64,000 bases of DNA from Clostridia bacterium (GTDB lineage: Bacteria; Bacillota; Clostridia; Oscillospirales; Acutalibacteraceae), in NCBI GenBank assembly GCA_017410605.1, contig JAFQQN010000012.1, forward strand, positions 124,001 to 188,000, read 5' to 3'. Below, in pieces: positions 27,133 to 36,693 of the stretch (its first letter is position 1; each line of letters starts with the position of its first letter). Under the pieces are notes generated by a model. The model was given only the letters and a program-made list of their open reading frames with translations. It ran no database searches and was not told the origin of the DNA. Position numbers and translations under genes: made by a program.

Positions 27133-27160
27133 TTGACATTTTTCCCGTTTATGATACAAT
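27133..27160 (+). promoter_or_regulatory. Promoter of the SAM riboswitch-metK unit
   Basis: Exact TTGACA, a 16-base spacer and TACAAT, about 25 bases before the riboswitch. Confidence 0.8.
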
Positions 27161-27184
27161 ATTCATTGCGAAATTTCATATTTC

Positions 27185-27295
27185 CTTATCAAGAGCGGCG
27201 GAGGGACAGGCCCTGTGATGCCCGGCAACCTGAATTTTCAAGGTGCTAAATCCTGCGGCTTAAAGCCGAAAGATGAGGTTTAACAACCGCTCTTT
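27185..27295 (+). ncRNA. SAM riboswitch (SAM-I, S-box)
   Basis: Conserved S-box elements occur in order: CTTATCAAGAGCGGCGGAGG, GACAGGCCCTGTGATGCCCG, GCAACC, AAGGTGCTAAATCCTGC and GAAAGATGAGG. P1 forms between AGAGCGG and CCGCTCT. The 3' strand of P1 is also the 5' strand of the terminator that follows, although the usual switch would need an antiterminator from the linker as well. SAM binding should reduce metK expression. Confidence 0.95.
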
Positions 27296-27312
27296 CGACG
27301 AGCGGTTTTTTT
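27285..27312 (+). terminator. Terminator of the SAM riboswitch
   Basis: Stem AACCGCTC/GAGCGGTT with a seven-base loop and a T run (27306-27312), 18 bases before the metK ribosome binding site. Confidence 0.9.
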
Positions 27313-27342
27313 AATCCTTAAAATTTTACGGAGGAAAATAAT

Positions 27343-28533
27343 ATGTCTAAATGGTTATTTACATCTGAATCTGTTACAGAGGGACATCCCGATAAAATAA
27401 GCGACAATATTTCTGATGCTGTTTTAGATGCCATAATTGAAAAAGACCCCAACGCCCGTGTTGCCTGTGAAACCTTCTGCACAACAGGAATGGTTACCGT
27501 TATGGGCGAAATCACCACCACTGCAAAGGTTGATATTGCTAAAATTGCCAGAAAAGTTATTTGTGACATCGGTTATGACAACGCCGAAAAGGGCTTTGAT
27601 GGTAACACCTGCGGTGTTTCGGTTGCTATTGACGAGCAATCAAGCGACATTGCAATGGGTGTTGATAAATCCTTAGAGCAGAAAAACGGCGAAGATGATG
27701 AATACAATCTTCACGGCGCGGGTGACCAGGGTATGATGTTTGGCTTTGCCTGTGACGAAACACCCGAGCTTATGCCTATGCCAATTTCCCTTGCTCACCG
27801 CCTTGCCCGCCGCCTTACTGCGGTAAGAAAGAACGGCACTTTGCCCTATCTTCGTGCCGACGGTAAAACACAGGTAACGGTTGAATATGAAGACGGCAAG
27901 CCTGTTAGAATTGAGGCAATTGTTGTATCAAGTCAGCACAGTGCCGAGGTAGATATTGAAACCCTCAGAAAAGACATTAAGCGTGAGGTTATTGATGCCG
28001 AGCTTAAGGGTAATATGATAGACGAAAACACAAAAATCTTTATTAATCCCACAGGCCGTTTTGTAATTGGCGGCCCTCAGGGTGATACTGGTCTCACCGG
28101 CCGAAAGATTATTGTAGATACCTACGGTGGTTATGCTAAGCATGGTGGCGGTGCATTTTCAGGAAAAGATCCCACAAAGGTTGACCGCTCTGCTGCTTAT
28201 GCCGCCCGTTGGGTTGCCAAAAACATTGTAGCCGCAGGCCTTGCCAAAAGGGCAGAGGTTCAACTAGCCTATGCCATTGGCGTTGCAAAACCCGTTTCGG
28301 TAATGGTTGACACCGCCGGTACAGGTGTGGCCGACGATGAAATAATTGCAAAGGCTGTAAATAAGGTGTTCGACCTTCGCCCCCTTGCAATTATAAAAGA
28401 GCTTGAGCTTAAAAAGCCCATTTACAAAAATCTTGCCGCATACGGTCACGTTGGCAGAACCGATATTGATGTAGCTTGGGAGCGTACAAACCGTACCGAA
28501 CAGCTAAAAGCCGCATTAGAAGAGCTTAAATAA
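27343..28533 (+). CDS. metK: S-adenosylmethionine synthetase
   Basis: A 396-residue enzyme that makes SAM from methionine and ATP. It starts with [23 protein letters not shown], has the [12 protein letters not shown] hexapeptide-containing motif and the [20 protein letters not shown]-loop-like motif, all intact; length normal. ATG 27343 is preceded by CGGAGGA. Regulation by its own product through the S-box leader is expected. It is followed by a strong terminator shared with the convergent sdaA. Confidence 0.98.
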   Translation: MSKWLFTSESVTEGHPDKISDNISDAVLDAIIEKDPNARVACETFCTTGMVTVMGEITTTAKVDIAKIARKVICDIGYDNAEKGFDGNTCGVSVAIDEQSSDIAMGVDKSLEQKNGEDDEYNLHGAGDQGMMFGFACDETPELMPMPISLAHRLARRLTAVRKNGTLPYLRADGKTQVTVEYEDGKPVRIEAIVVSSQHSAEVDIETLRKDIKREVIDAELKGNMIDENTKIFINPTGRFVIGGPQGDTGLTGRKIIVDTYGGYAKHGGGAFSGKDPTKVDRSAAYAARWVAKNIVAAGLAKRAEVQLAYAIGVAKPVSVMVDTAGTGVADDEIIAKAVNKVFDLRPLAIIKELELKKPIYKNLAAYGHVGRTDIDVAWERTNRTEQLKAALEELK

Positions 28534-28537
28534 GAAC

Positions 28538-28575
28538 GAAAAAATCGCTTTGGGGTTTCCAAAGCGATTTTTATT
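28538..28575. terminator. Bidirectional terminator between metK and sdaA
   Basis: Stem AAATCGCTTTGG / CCAAAGCGATTT with a short loop, flanked by an A run on the left and a T run on the right, between convergent genes. Confidence 0.88.
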
Positions 28576-28579
28576 TATC

Positions 28580-29806
28580 TCAATTCTCGTTCATAATAAC
28601 AGCCAATCCGCCCTCTGAGGTTTCTTTATATTCCTCTAAAATATCGTGTCCTGTTTTTCTCATTGCCACAATAACCTTGTCTAGAGAAATTTTTCTGGTA
28701 TCACTTAAAAATGAGGCAAGACTGACAGCGTTTATCGCCCTCATAGCTGCCACCGCATTACGCTCAATGCAAGGAATTTGAACAAGACCGCAAACAGGGT
28801 CACAGGTTAGCCCCAAGTGATGCTCAATAGCAATCTCGGCGGCATATTCTATTTTGTCCATATTAAGGCCAAAAAGCTCTGCCAAGGCGGCCGCCGCCAT
28901 AGCGCAGGCCGTTCCAACCTCGGCCTGACAACCGCACTCAGCGCCCGAAATTGAAGCGTTGGTTTTAACAAGGTTTCCTATTAGTCCGCCGGTTTCAAGG
29001 GCTTTTATAATTTGCTCGTCTTTAAATCCGTGTTTTTGTTGCTGATAGAAAAGCACTGCAGGTAAAACACCCGCCGCGCCGCAGGTTGGCGCAGTAACCA
29101 CCCTCTCAAAAGAGGCGTTCTGCTCGCTTACGGCAAAGGCAAAAGCACAAACCATTCTGTTCTCTTTTGTTTCGGCGCTCTCATCTATATGCTGAGCATT
29201 GTAAAGATGCTTGGCCTTTTTATGAACCTCTAACCCTCCCGGCAAAATGCCCTGGTCTTCTATTCCTCTTAATATGGCCGACTTCATTGTGTTCCAAATT
29301 TCTTCCATATAAGCCTTAAAATTGTCGCCCTCGGTTTGTTCAACATACTGCCAAAGGCGAAAACCCTTTTCCTTGCAATATTCTGCAATATCCTTAAAGG
29401 TACGATGGGGATAAATTATAGGCGGTGTTACCAGGTCACAGCCCTCAAACCTTATACTACCTCCACCCACACTGAACACCCTTTTTCGGTTTATGTCTTT
29501 ACCATCTTTATAAGCTATTATGTCCATTGTGTTGGGGTGGGGCAAATTTTCTGACTTAGTGTTAAATTCAACACTACAAGGGTGAGGCTTCATACTTTGA
29601 ACTGCAACAACATCGGTACCATGCCCCCTGCCCGTTTTGGCCAAAGAGCCATATAAAACTACCTTAAACTCATCTGCGTCAAGGTTTTGCTCTTTAAAAG
29701 TAAGACAGGCCTTTTCAGGGCCCATTGTATGAGAACTTGAGGGGCCTCGGCCTATTTTATAAAGTTCTTTAAGTGATTCCATACCCTTTATTCTTTCACT
29801 TAACAT
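28580..29806 (-). CDS. sdaA: L-serine dehydratase, single-chain iron-sulfur type
   Basis: A 408-residue enzyme that deaminates L-serine to pyruvate and ammonia using a [4Fe-4S] cluster. The beta-type domain comes first with GPSSSHTMGPEKA (residues 21-33), and the alpha-type domain follows with APTCGAAGVLPAV. Cluster cysteines are likely those in SGAECGCQAEVG and CDPVCGLVQIPCIERN. The single-chain order is common to Enterobacteria-type enzymes and some Clostridia. ATG 29806 has a GGAG site; a second ATG eight codons later is possible. It follows the M29 aminopeptidase by 36 bases, so both may serve amino acid catabolism. The enzyme is oxygen-sensitive, in line with an anaerobe. Confidence 0.93.
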   Translation of the reverse strand: MLSERIKGMESLKELYKIGRGPSSSHTMGPEKACLTFKEQNLDADEFKVVLYGSLAKTGRGHGTDVVAVQSMKPHPCSVEFNTKSENLPHPNTMDIIAYKDGKDINRKRVFSVGGGSIRFEGCDLVTPPIIYPHRTFKDIAEYCKEKGFRLWQYVEQTEGDNFKAYMEEIWNTMKSAILRGIEDQGILPGGLEVHKKAKHLYNAQHIDESAETKENRMVCAFAFAVSEQNASFERVVTAPTCGAAGVLPAVLFYQQQKHGFKDEQIIKALETGGLIGNLVKTNASISGAECGCQAEVGTACAMAAAALAELFGLNMDKIEYAAEIAIEHHLGLTCDPVCGLVQIPCIERNAVAAMRAINAVSLASFLSDTRKISLDKVIVAMRKTGHDILEEYKETSEGGLAVIMNEN

Positions 29807-29842
29807 TCCATCTCCGCCTTCAAGCTTAAATTCTTTGTTAAA

Positions 29843-31066
29843 TCAAAATGCCCAGGTTCCGTTTTCGAAAATCTGAACCTTGTTACCGTTTTTATCAATT
29901 CCAACAATATTTAAATCTCGGCTGCCTATCATAAAATCCTCGTGAATAATGCTGTCGTTTATGCCCATTTCTCGGCACTGCTCAAAGGTCATATCTTCAA
30001 ATCCTTCTATACAATCATTAAACCCGGCACCTAAAGCCAAATGGCAGGAAGCATTCTCATCAAAAAGGGTGTTATAAAAAAGTATTCCTGATTCATTTAT
30101 AGGCGACTCAAAGGGTACCAAAGCACATTCCCCAAGATAACCGGCATTTTCGTCCATAGAAAGCATTTTGCCCAAAAGCTCTTCGTTCTTTTCGGCCTTA
30201 TATTCTACCACCTTACCCTCTTTAAAGGTGAGTGTAAAGTTTTCAATAAGCTGAGCCTGGTAGGAAAGGGGCATAGTAGATACCACAGTACCCTCTGCCT
30301 TGCCCTTCATAGGTGTAATAAACACCTCTTCACTTGGTATGTTGGCATTATAGGTCACTCCACCTATTGTATCTCCCGCGCCGCCTAAAAATTTGGTGCC
30401 TTCAATAAGCCCAACCTTAAAATCTGTACCGTTAGATGAGCTGTACCAAAGCTCTTTAAGGCCTAACGAATTAAGATATTTACACCTATCACTAATGTTT
30501 TTGTTATGCTCTTCCCATTGCTTTATAGGGTCTGTGTCAGCACGGGACGCCTTTAAAATTTCTTCCCAAAGCTTTTCTACTGCGGCCTTGCGGCTAAGAG
30601 AAGGGAATAGCTTTTTAGCCCACTTTGCGCCGGGAACAGCGGCAATGCACCACTGATATTTATTATCCATTCTATCCCTAAAGGGCTTGAAAACCCTTCT
30701 TCTTGCCCCAAGAGCCTTAGAATATTTTTCTTGGTTTATTCCTCCAAGGCCATCTGGGTCTTCTGAAAGAATATAAATCATAGCGGGTAACTTTTCCTCT
30801 TGAAGCTTCATTCGCTCAATTTCCCAATTTTCTGTCTTAGAAAGATTTTTAAGGGTTTTATGGCGCACAGCGAGTTTGGTGAGGGGTTGATAATCCCACC
30901 TTACCTCAACCTCACCTGCGCCGGCTTTATAACACTCGTCTACTAATATAGCAATAAACTCCGGCTGGTCAAGCTCTGCATTTATAATAACCCATTGATT
31001 TTTCTGAATATTTACTCCCTTTGTAGCAATAAGCTTTGCAAAGGCACGAAGCTTCCTTTTTTGCAT
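29843..31066 (-). CDS. M29-family aminopeptidase
   Basis: A 407-residue cytosolic metallo-aminopeptidase of the thermophilic-aminopeptidase (AmpS/PepS) family. Characteristic elements are the N-terminal VNIQKNQWVIINAE, the NIPSEEVFITPMKGKAEG block, LGECALVPFESPI and TLFDENASCHLALGAGF, which carry the Glu, His and Asp metal ligands. It releases N-terminal amino acids from peptides. The gene is upstream of sdaA in the same direction with a promoter 32 bases before it. Confidence 0.93.
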   Translation of the reverse strand: MQKRKLRAFAKLIATKGVNIQKNQWVIINAELDQPEFIAILVDECYKAGAGEVEVRWDYQPLTKLAVRHKTLKNLSKTENWEIERMKLQEEKLPAMIYILSEDPDGLGGINQEKYSKALGARRRVFKPFRDRMDNKYQWCIAAVPGAKWAKKLFPSLSRKAAVEKLWEEILKASRADTDPIKQWEEHNKNISDRCKYLNSLGLKELWYSSSNGTDFKVGLIEGTKFLGGAGDTIGGVTYNANIPSEEVFITPMKGKAEGTVVSTMPLSYQAQLIENFTLTFKEGKVVEYKAEKNEELLGKMLSMDENAGYLGECALVPFESPINESGILFYNTLFDENASCHLALGAGFNDCIEGFEDMTFEQCREMGINDSIIHEDFMIGSRDLNIVGIDKNGNKVQIFENGTWAF

Positions 31067-31097
31067 TTTAAATACCCCTTTAGCTATTTTTTTATTA

Positions 31098-31126
31098 ATT
31101 TTAACATATTTAAAACTGAAAGTAAA
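31098..31126 (-). promoter_or_regulatory. Promoter of the aminopeptidase-sdaA operon
   Basis: Minus strand TTTACT, a 17-base spacer and TAAAAT, 32 bases before the aminopeptidase start. Confidence 0.6.
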
Positions 31127-31180
31127 TTATTTGTTTAAAATATTATGATTAAAAACGGTGACTCTTTTCTTTTTATAATA

Positions 31181-31209
31181 TTGACAATATTATTCTTAAA
31201 TTTTATAAT
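31181..31209 (+). promoter_or_regulatory. Consensus promoter of the acetyltransferase operon
   Basis: Exact TTGACA, a 17-base spacer and exact TATAAT, 34 bases before the GNAT start codon. Divergent from the aminopeptidase promoter, about 55 bases away. Confidence 0.85.
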
Positions 31210-31242
31210 GTTTATGTAAAATTTTTTTCAGAGGCTTAAAAT

Positions 31243-31734
31243 ATGAAAATTATAAAGGCTGAACCTTGCCACACCCCAAAAATTATGACCATATATAAAA
31301 ATGCCGTTTCTTATATGCGAAAAAACGGCAACCTCAACCAATGGGTAAACGGTTACCCCGGCCAAGCCCTTATAGAAAAGGATATTAAAAATGGCAATTG
31401 CTATGTCTTAATGGAAAAAGAAAATATTTTAGCTGTCTTTTGTTATTTTGAGGGTGTTGAGCCTACATACGTAAATATTTTTCATGGCAATTGGCTTAAT
31501 AATGAGCCTTACGGCACCATTCACCGCATTGCGGTGGCCGAAAACGCACATGGTAGCGGTGCCGCAGAATTTTGTTATAATTTTTGCCTTAAAAAGGTTA
31601 AAAACCTTAGAATAGATACCCACCGCGATAATATTCCAATGCAAAAATCCCTTGCCAAAAGCGGTTTTGCAAAATGTGGAATAATTTACCTTGAAAATGG
31701 CGATGAAAGAATTGCCTTTCACAAAACAGTTTAA
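31243..31734 (+). CDS. GNAT-family N-acetyltransferase
   Basis: A 163-residue cytosolic acetyltransferase. The acetyl-CoA-binding region lies in IHRIAVAENAHGSGAAEFCYNFC (motif A with a degenerate RxxGxG/A), followed by LRIDTHRDNIPMQKSLAKSGF, the usual C-terminal motif B. The beginning (KAEPCHTPKIMTIYKNAV) resembles GNAT proteins of Clostridia with small-molecule or protein substrates. The substrate is unknown. It is the first gene of a three-gene run with an aldose-epimerase-like gene and an SDR gene. Confidence 0.87.
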   Translation: MKIIKAEPCHTPKIMTIYKNAVSYMRKNGNLNQWVNGYPGQALIEKDIKNGNCYVLMEKENILAVFCYFEGVEPTYVNIFHGNWLNNEPYGTIHRIAVAENAHGSGAAEFCYNFCLKKVKNLRIDTHRDNIPMQKSLAKSGFAKCGIIYLENGDERIAFHKTV

Positions 31735-31770
31735 CGGGCAAGAAGCAGTCTGCCCGAAAGGAGAATAACT

Positions 31771-32622
31771 ATGGTAACAATTAAAAACCGGCACCTAACC
31801 GTAAAAATTGCCAAGCTTGGCGCTGAGCTTAGAAGTGTAGAACAAAACGGTAAAGAACTTATGTGGCAAGGTCACCCCGAAATTTGGACAGGGTGTTCAC
31901 CTATTCTTTTCCCCATTTGCGGAGGTCTTAAGGAAGATAAATTTGTTTTCGAGGGCAATGAATATATTCTACCCAAGCACGGATACGCAAGACACACCCT
32001 TTTCGAGGTTGAAAGGCTGGAAGAAGATTCTGTAACCTTTCTTCATACCTCTAATGAAGAAACAAAAAAATGCTTTCCCTTTGATTATGAGCTAAGGGTT
32101 ATTTTTAGCCTTAAGAAAAACTCTCTTGAAACCGAATATAATGTAACCAATACCGGTAACGGTAAGATGTATTTTTCAGTAGGCTCTCACGAGGCGTACG
32201 CAACCCCAGAGGGCATTGAAGATTATGATATTATTTTCCCCGAAAAGGTTACGCTTAATACCAGTGCCCTTTATGGCAATATTGTAGCCAAAGCTACAGC
32301 TCCTATTATAAAAGACACCAATGTTTTACCCCTTTATGAAAGCTATTTTGCCATAGACGCTCTGGTTTTCAGAAACTGCCCTGTGAAATCTGCCGCCCTT
32401 CGCAACAGGAAAACCGGCAAAAAAATAACAGTAGATTTTCCCGGTGCTTCAAGCCTTCTTTTGTGGCACAAGCCTAATGCCGGTTATATGTGTGTTGAGC
32501 CTTGGGTTGGTATTCCCGATATTGAGGGAAGCGGTTATGACATAACCGAAAAAGAGGGAATTATAACCCTCGATGCCAACAAGGTGTTCAGCGACATTCA
32601 CACCATAACCTTTGAAGCCTAA
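31771..32622 (+). CDS. Aldose 1-epimerase family protein (LacX-like)
   Basis: A 283-residue protein of the galactose-mutarotase fold, in the LacX/YeaD-like branch rather than classical GalM: AKLGAELRSVEQNGKELMWQG, WTGCSPILFPICGGL, LPKHGYARHTLFEV (with the conserved His) and a later VGSHEAYATP His block. It probably interconverts sugar anomers; the sugar is not evident. It has a clean AAAGGAG site, 36 bases after the acetyltransferase gene. A small hairpin (CGGGCA...TGCCCG, 31735-31761) occupies the gap. Confidence 0.87.
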   Translation: MVTIKNRHLTVKIAKLGAELRSVEQNGKELMWQGHPEIWTGCSPILFPICGGLKEDKFVFEGNEYILPKHGYARHTLFEVERLEEDSVTFLHTSNEETKKCFPFDYELRVIFSLKKNSLETEYNVTNTGNGKMYFSVGSHEAYATPEGIEDYDIIFPEKVTLNTSALYGNIVAKATAPIIKDTNVLPLYESYFAIDALVFRNCPVKSAALRNRKTGKKITVDFPGASSLLLWHKPNAGYMCVEPWVGIPDIEGSGYDITEKEGIITLDANKVFSDIHTITFEA

Positions 32623-32623
32623 A

Positions 32624-33505
32624 ATGACCTTGAACAAGTGGCTTGAAAAAAATACCGTTTCCCTTAAGGGGAAGATTGTTGCCATTACAGGCTCCACCGG
32701 GGGACTGGGAAGAGAGCTTTGTTTTTATTTGGCAATGCTAGGGGCAGACCTTGTGTTGGTAGACCGAAACTTCACAAAATCCAATTCCCTTAAAGAAGAG
32801 ATAATAAACGCCTTTCCCAAAAGCAAGGTAACGCTTATAACCGCCGATATGGAGGATTTTTCTTCTGTTAAGGCGGCTACAATTAAACTTATCTCCCTTA
32901 ATATATATGCCCTTATTTTAAATGCCGGTGCATATAGCATACCCCGAAAAACCACCGACCTTGGCTTTGACAACCTTTTTCAGATAAATTTTATAAGTCC
33001 TTATTATATGGCACGAAAACTATTGCCCTACTTAGAGAAAAACAACGGCAGGGTTGTGGCGGTAGGTAGTATTGCTCATAATTATTCCAAAGCCAAAAAT
33101 GAAGATATTGATTTCAGCAAGGTAAAAGCCAACAGCAAGGCCTATGGTAATGCAAAACGCTTTTTAATGTTTTCCTTGTGGGAACTTTTTAAGGATAAGG
33201 CCTCGCCTATTCTTGCTATAACCCACCCCGGCATAACCTTTACGGGAATTACAAACCATTACCCAAAGGTTATTTTTGCACTCATAAAGCACCCTATGAA
33301 GGTTGTTTTTATGAAGCCTAAAAAAGCCGCTCTTTCGGTTTTAAACGGGCTTTTTGAAGCCACACCTCACAATAACTGGATAGGCCCTCGCTTTTTCGGT
33401 ATATGGGGTCTGCCAAAAAGAACCCTTCTTAAAACCTGTACACCAGAAGAACAACAATTTATTTTGAGTACCGCAGAAAAAATTTTCAAATCCTTAGAAA
33501 AGTAA
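32624..33505 (+). CDS. Short-chain dehydrogenase/reductase
   Basis: A 293-residue NAD(P)-dependent oxidoreductase of the extended classical SDR type. Cofactor motif TGSTGGLGRE, then NAG in LILNAGAY, catalytic Ser in VAVGSIAHN and Tyr/Lys in KAYGNAKRFL. A C-terminal stretch of about 90 residues contains basic and hydrophobic segments that may touch the membrane. The frame reaches back to a TTG at 32612 in the previous gene, but the ATG at 32624, one base past that gene's stop, is more likely. The Shine-Dalgarno is weak, so translation may depend on coupling. Substrate unknown. Confidence 0.88.
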   Translation: MTLNKWLEKNTVSLKGKIVAITGSTGGLGRELCFYLAMLGADLVLVDRNFTKSNSLKEEIINAFPKSKVTLITADMEDFSSVKAATIKLISLNIYALILNAGAYSIPRKTTDLGFDNLFQINFISPYYMARKLLPYLEKNNGRVVAVGSIAHNYSKAKNEDIDFSKVKANSKAYGNAKRFLMFSLWELFKDKASPILAITHPGITFTGITNHYPKVIFALIKHPMKVVFMKPKKAALSVLNGLFEATPHNNWIGPRFFGIWGLPKRTLLKTCTPEEQQFILSTAEKIFKSLEK

Positions 33506-33510
33506 AATTA

Positions 33511-33554
33511 AAAAGACTGCATTCCTATCCTTTTGGATAAGTTTGCAGTCTTTT
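33511..33554. terminator. Bidirectional terminator after the SDR gene
   Basis: Stem AAAAGACTGCA (33511-33521) with TGCAGTCTTTT (33544-33554) plus an inner TATCC/GGATA stem; A run left, T run right, between convergent genes. Confidence 0.9.
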
Positions 33555-33582
33555 AATTATGGTCATATTTCCAAAGGTAACC

Positions 33583-35442
33583 TTAGTTGTTTGCCTCATT
33601 TCGAAGATTACCGGCAGTCTTGTTGTTTTTCTCAAGCCAGTCATCATAAGCCGAAAAGCTTCCTGTTTCATTGTCGCGAGCAAAAGCATAGAATGCATCA
33701 ATATCAACCTGAGTGGGAGCAGAACCGCTTGATGAATTGCCGTTATCAATAGCATATGCCATATCAAACACACTTATTGAATAGCTTTCACCGTAATAAT
33801 ATTTACCGTTTGAATCCTTTGCGTAGGCCCTTAAAACATAATCTTCACCAAATTTATCTTTGGGAATATTGGTTAAATAGGCCGTAAACACCTTATAAGT
33901 GTCGGTGTCTTCCCAAATTATATCCTTGTTGTCGTCGAAGGCAACGCCCCTTGCTTTGGGAATATCATTGTTGTCTAATGTGAAATCTCCGGTTATAAAT
34001 TCTTTTTTTGTTGCAATAGTACCATATTCAACAATATTATATCTGTCAATAAATTCCTTGCTAATTCGGTTATAAACCCTAAGACCGTTTTTGCCGGTGC
34101 TACTGTTTTCCCCTGTTCTGATAGCCGCTGAGTTGTTGTATGCTGTATCAATACTTTCTATAACGACAATTCCTGTAAGCTGTGCGGTTTTTCCACCGTA
34201 AGTGACGGTCATATTCTGGTGGCCTAAAACATTTTTATCAAAGCCAAAAATCTCTGCTTTAGCTAAAGGAATAGTAACCTCAAAACCGGTATCATAAGTA
34301 AGCTTTATTTCTCCGCCTGTAGGTTCAAATTCTTCCTTACCCTTTAAATACACCGTCTTGGTAGGCAAAGAAACAATAGAAATTCCTGTAAGGGTTTGTG
34401 AAAAATGTGCGTGGGCCTTTACAAGCTCGGGGTAGGGGTAGCCAACCTCACCGTCCATTGTCCAAACCTCGTCAAAATCAAACCCGGCAAAAGCCTCGCT
34501 ATTCTTCATTTGTTCTAAAGTGAGTGCAGTGACTGTGTCTGTTCCCTTACCTACACCCAAGCCCTTAACGATGTCATAATAACAGTTAGTAAGGGTGGTG
34601 GCTGTTTCTTTATTATATCCCAAAATTCCACCAAAGAATTTATAGTTAACACCAACAGAAAGGCTATAACAGTTTGTGATACAGCCCGACTCACTTCCGC
34701 CTACAATGCCACCGCTATAGTCGCCTGTTATTCTTCCACCGCTATAACAATTTTCAATTGTTCCGCCTTTGTTGTACCCGGCGACCATACCACTATAGGT
34801 TAATGGGCTTGTGGCTGAAGCTGAGTAAACACTGCCAAATACATAGCATCCTAAGATTGTTCCGGTATTATACCCGGCAACCGCACCAACATACATAGGC
34901 TTACTATTAGTGGCCTTGCCGTAAAGCGATTCAACCTGCAAAGAAACATTTTTAATTGTGCCGGAGTTATAACCGAAAAGACCCATCGTTGGTGAAATTG
35001 TAGGAGTAATATTTCCGCCTATAATGTAGTCGCCCGACCATTCATCGTCGCCACTGCTTGAAACCGCAAGACTTGCCGCCTTGCCCGAATTATATATTTT
35101 AAGCCCTGAAATAGCAAAACCGTTTCCGTCAAAGCTACCACTAAAGGGTATAGAAGAGGTTCCTACAGGCGTCCAAAATTTACCGTTGTTATAAAAAGAG
35201 CCACCTTCAGCAAAATCCTCTTCAGTGAAAACAATATCTGCACCCAGCTTATAATGGCCGGTTAGACCTTTTCTTATTAAATTAAGCTGAGCAGGAGTAG
35301 TAATAATGTAAGGATTTTCTGTGCTTCCATCACCCGAAGCGAAAGAGGCTTCTGCAAAAACCGTTGCACCTGTAAGATTAAAAGAACACATTAAAATACC
35401 AAGGGAAAGCAGGAAAACTATAATTTTTTTAAAACTCTTCAT
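33583..35442 (-). CDS. Secreted GLUG-repeat protein with a C-terminal module shared with the 50055-51977 protein
   Basis: A 619-residue exported protein. A signal peptide (to about residue 30, ending VFA-E) is followed by GLUG-type beta-helix repeats (GLFGYNSGTIKNVSL, YSGMVAGYNKGGTIENCYSGG, SGGIVGGSESGCITNCYS) between residues about 40 and 290. Next comes a bacterial Ig-like segment around TKTVYLKGKEEFEPTGGEI (residues about 345-425). The last 185 residues are a module closely similar to residues 50-234 of the large SGNH protein at 50055-51977. ATG 35442 with AAGGAG is preferred over the upstream TTG. There is no LPxTG anchor or SLH domain. It is probably a surface or matrix protein; the binding target is unknown. 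Confidence 0.8.
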   Translation of the reverse strand: MKSFKKIIVFLLSLGILMCSFNLTGATVFAEASFASGDGSTENPYIITTPAQLNLIRKGLTGHYKLGADIVFTEEDFAEGGSFYNNGKFWTPVGTSSIPFSGSFDGNGFAISGLKIYNSGKAASLAVSSSGDDEWSGDYIIGGNITPTISPTMGLFGYNSGTIKNVSLQVESLYGKATNSKPMYVGAVAGYNTGTILGCYVFGSVYSASATSPLTYSGMVAGYNKGGTIENCYSGGRITGDYSGGIVGGSESGCITNCYSLSVGVNYKFFGGILGYNKETATTLTNCYYDIVKGLGVGKGTDTVTALTLEQMKNSEAFAGFDFDEVWTMDGEVGYPYPELVKAHAHFSQTLTGISIVSLPTKTVYLKGKEEFEPTGGEIKLTYDTGFEVTIPLAKAEIFGFDKNVLGHQNMTVTYGGKTAQLTGIVVIESIDTAYNNSAAIRTGENSSTGKNGLRVYNRISKEFIDRYNIVEYGTIATKKEFITGDFTLDNNDIPKARGVAFDDNKDIIWEDTDTYKVFTAYLTNIPKDKFGEDYVLRAYAKDSNGKYYYGESYSISVFDMAYAIDNGNSSSGSAPTQVDIDAFYAFARDNETGSFSAYDDWLEKNNKTAGNLRNEANN

Positions 35443-35496
35443 AAGTTTCTCCTTCAACACTAAATAATGACAAAAATATAAAATATATACTTAGTT

Positions 35497-35525
35497 ATTA
35501 TATCATTTAATTTGCATTAAAACAA
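35497..35525 (-). promoter_or_regulatory. Promoter of the GLUG-repeat protein gene
   Basis: Minus strand TTGTTT, a 17-base spacer and exact TATAAT, 55 bases before the start codon. Confidence 0.7.
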
Positions 35526-35540
35526 GGGTAAACAATAAAC

Positions 35541-35576
35541 AAAAAAATTGCCCTGCCTTTGGTTAAAAAGCAGAGC
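35541..35576 (-). terminator. Terminator of the D-lactate dehydrogenase gene
   Basis: Minus-strand stem GCTCTGC / GCAGGGC (one G-T pair, one bulge, inner TTT/AAA) followed by AATTTTTTT. Confidence 0.65.
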
Positions 35577-35604
35577 TAATTTTTAACAATTATACTTGTT
35601 CTGT

Positions 35605-36585
35605 CTAATCCTTTACACTTAGCTGGTTTTGGCTTTGACCTGTTTTTACAACCTCAAGTATATTGTTTACTGTAGTTTCGGCTATATTATTTAATGCTTC
35701 CTCTGTTAAAAAGGCTTGGTGAGAGGTTACAATAACATTTGGCATTGAAATAAGCCTTGCCAAAATATCGTCGTCTATAATATGACCTGAAAAATCTTCG
35801 AAGAAAAGCTCAGACTCTTCTTCATAAACATCTAAACAGGCGGCGCCCACCTGACGGGATTTTATGCCCTCTAAAAGGGCTTCGGCGTCTATAAGTGCCC
35901 CGCGCGAGGTATTGATAATAACAACGCCCTTTTTCATTTTTTGAATGGTTGTTTCATCTATCATATGGTCGGTTTCTTTTGTAAGGGGACAGTGCAAAGA
36001 AATAATATCTGCCTTTTTAAAAAGCTCACCAAGCTCTACAAATTCATAATCCCCTGAGGGGAATTTGTCGTAAGCTATTATTTTCATTCCAAAGCCTTTA
36101 CAAATTTGGGCAAACACTCGACCTATTTTGCCCATACCAACAATGCCCATAGTCTTACCATGAAGGTCAAAACCCGTAAAACCGTTAAGGCTGAAATTAA
36201 AATCTCTGGTTCTTATATAGGCCTTATGAATACGTCTTATTGAAGTAAGCAGCATAGCCATAGCATGTTCGGCCACCGCATAAGGGGAATAGGCCGGTAC
36301 GTGAAAAACTATAAGCTTTCCCTTGGCATATTTTAAATCTACATTATTATAACCTGCGCAACGCAGGGCCACCATTTTAACCCCCGCATCACAAAGTCTG
36401 TCTATAACCGCGGCATCAACTGTATCATTAACAAAAACACAAACTCCGTCACAGCCTGTGGCAAGTTTTGCCGTATCCTCATTAAGCTTGGTTTCGTAAA
36501 ACTTAAAGGTTATACCGGACTCTTTACCGTATTTTTCAAAAGATGGTCTATCATAACTTTTAGCATCAAAAAAGGCGAATTCCAT
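35605..36585 (-). CDS. ldhA: D-lactate dehydrogenase (D-isomer 2-hydroxyacid dehydrogenase family)
   Basis: A 326-residue NAD-dependent enzyme that reduces pyruvate to D-lactate, or a close 2-hydroxyacid dehydrogenase. The NAD motif is GIVGMGKIGRVFA, the catalytic Arg lies in INTSRGALID, and the Glu/His pair in CLDVYEEESEL and TSHQAFLTEEAL, all as in bacterial D-LDHs of the LdhA kind. RCAGYNNVDL before the NAD domain is also typical. The gene is flanked by terminators, so it is a single unit, yet it neighbours the ETF-linked lactate operon. Confidence 0.92.
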   Translation of the reverse strand: MEFAFFDAKSYDRPSFEKYGKESGITFKFYETKLNEDTAKLATGCDGVCVFVNDTVDAAVIDRLCDAGVKMVALRCAGYNNVDLKYAKGKLIVFHVPAYSPYAVAEHAMAMLLTSIRRIHKAYIRTRDFNFSLNGFTGFDLHGKTMGIVGMGKIGRVFAQICKGFGMKIIAYDKFPSGDYEFVELGELFKKADIISLHCPLTKETDHMIDETTIQKMKKGVVIINTSRGALIDAEALLEGIKSRQVGAACLDVYEEESELFFEDFSGHIIDDDILARLISMPNVIVTSHQAFLTEEALNNIAETTVNNILEVVKTGQSQNQLSVKD

Positions 36586-36646
36586 TACATTACCTCACAA
36601 AATATTATATAAATATTTTTCCACAACTATATAAATTTATTCAATT

Positions 36647-36677
36647 AATAAAGCGGTGGAAATTCCACCGCTTTATT
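36647..36677. terminator. Terminator after the lctD gene
   Basis: Perfect 14-pair stem (36647-36660 with 36664-36677) with a three-base loop; AT-rich ends, T-rich on the plus strand and TTATT on the minus strand. Confidence 0.7.
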
Positions 36678-36693
36678 TTACCACATTAAGCTG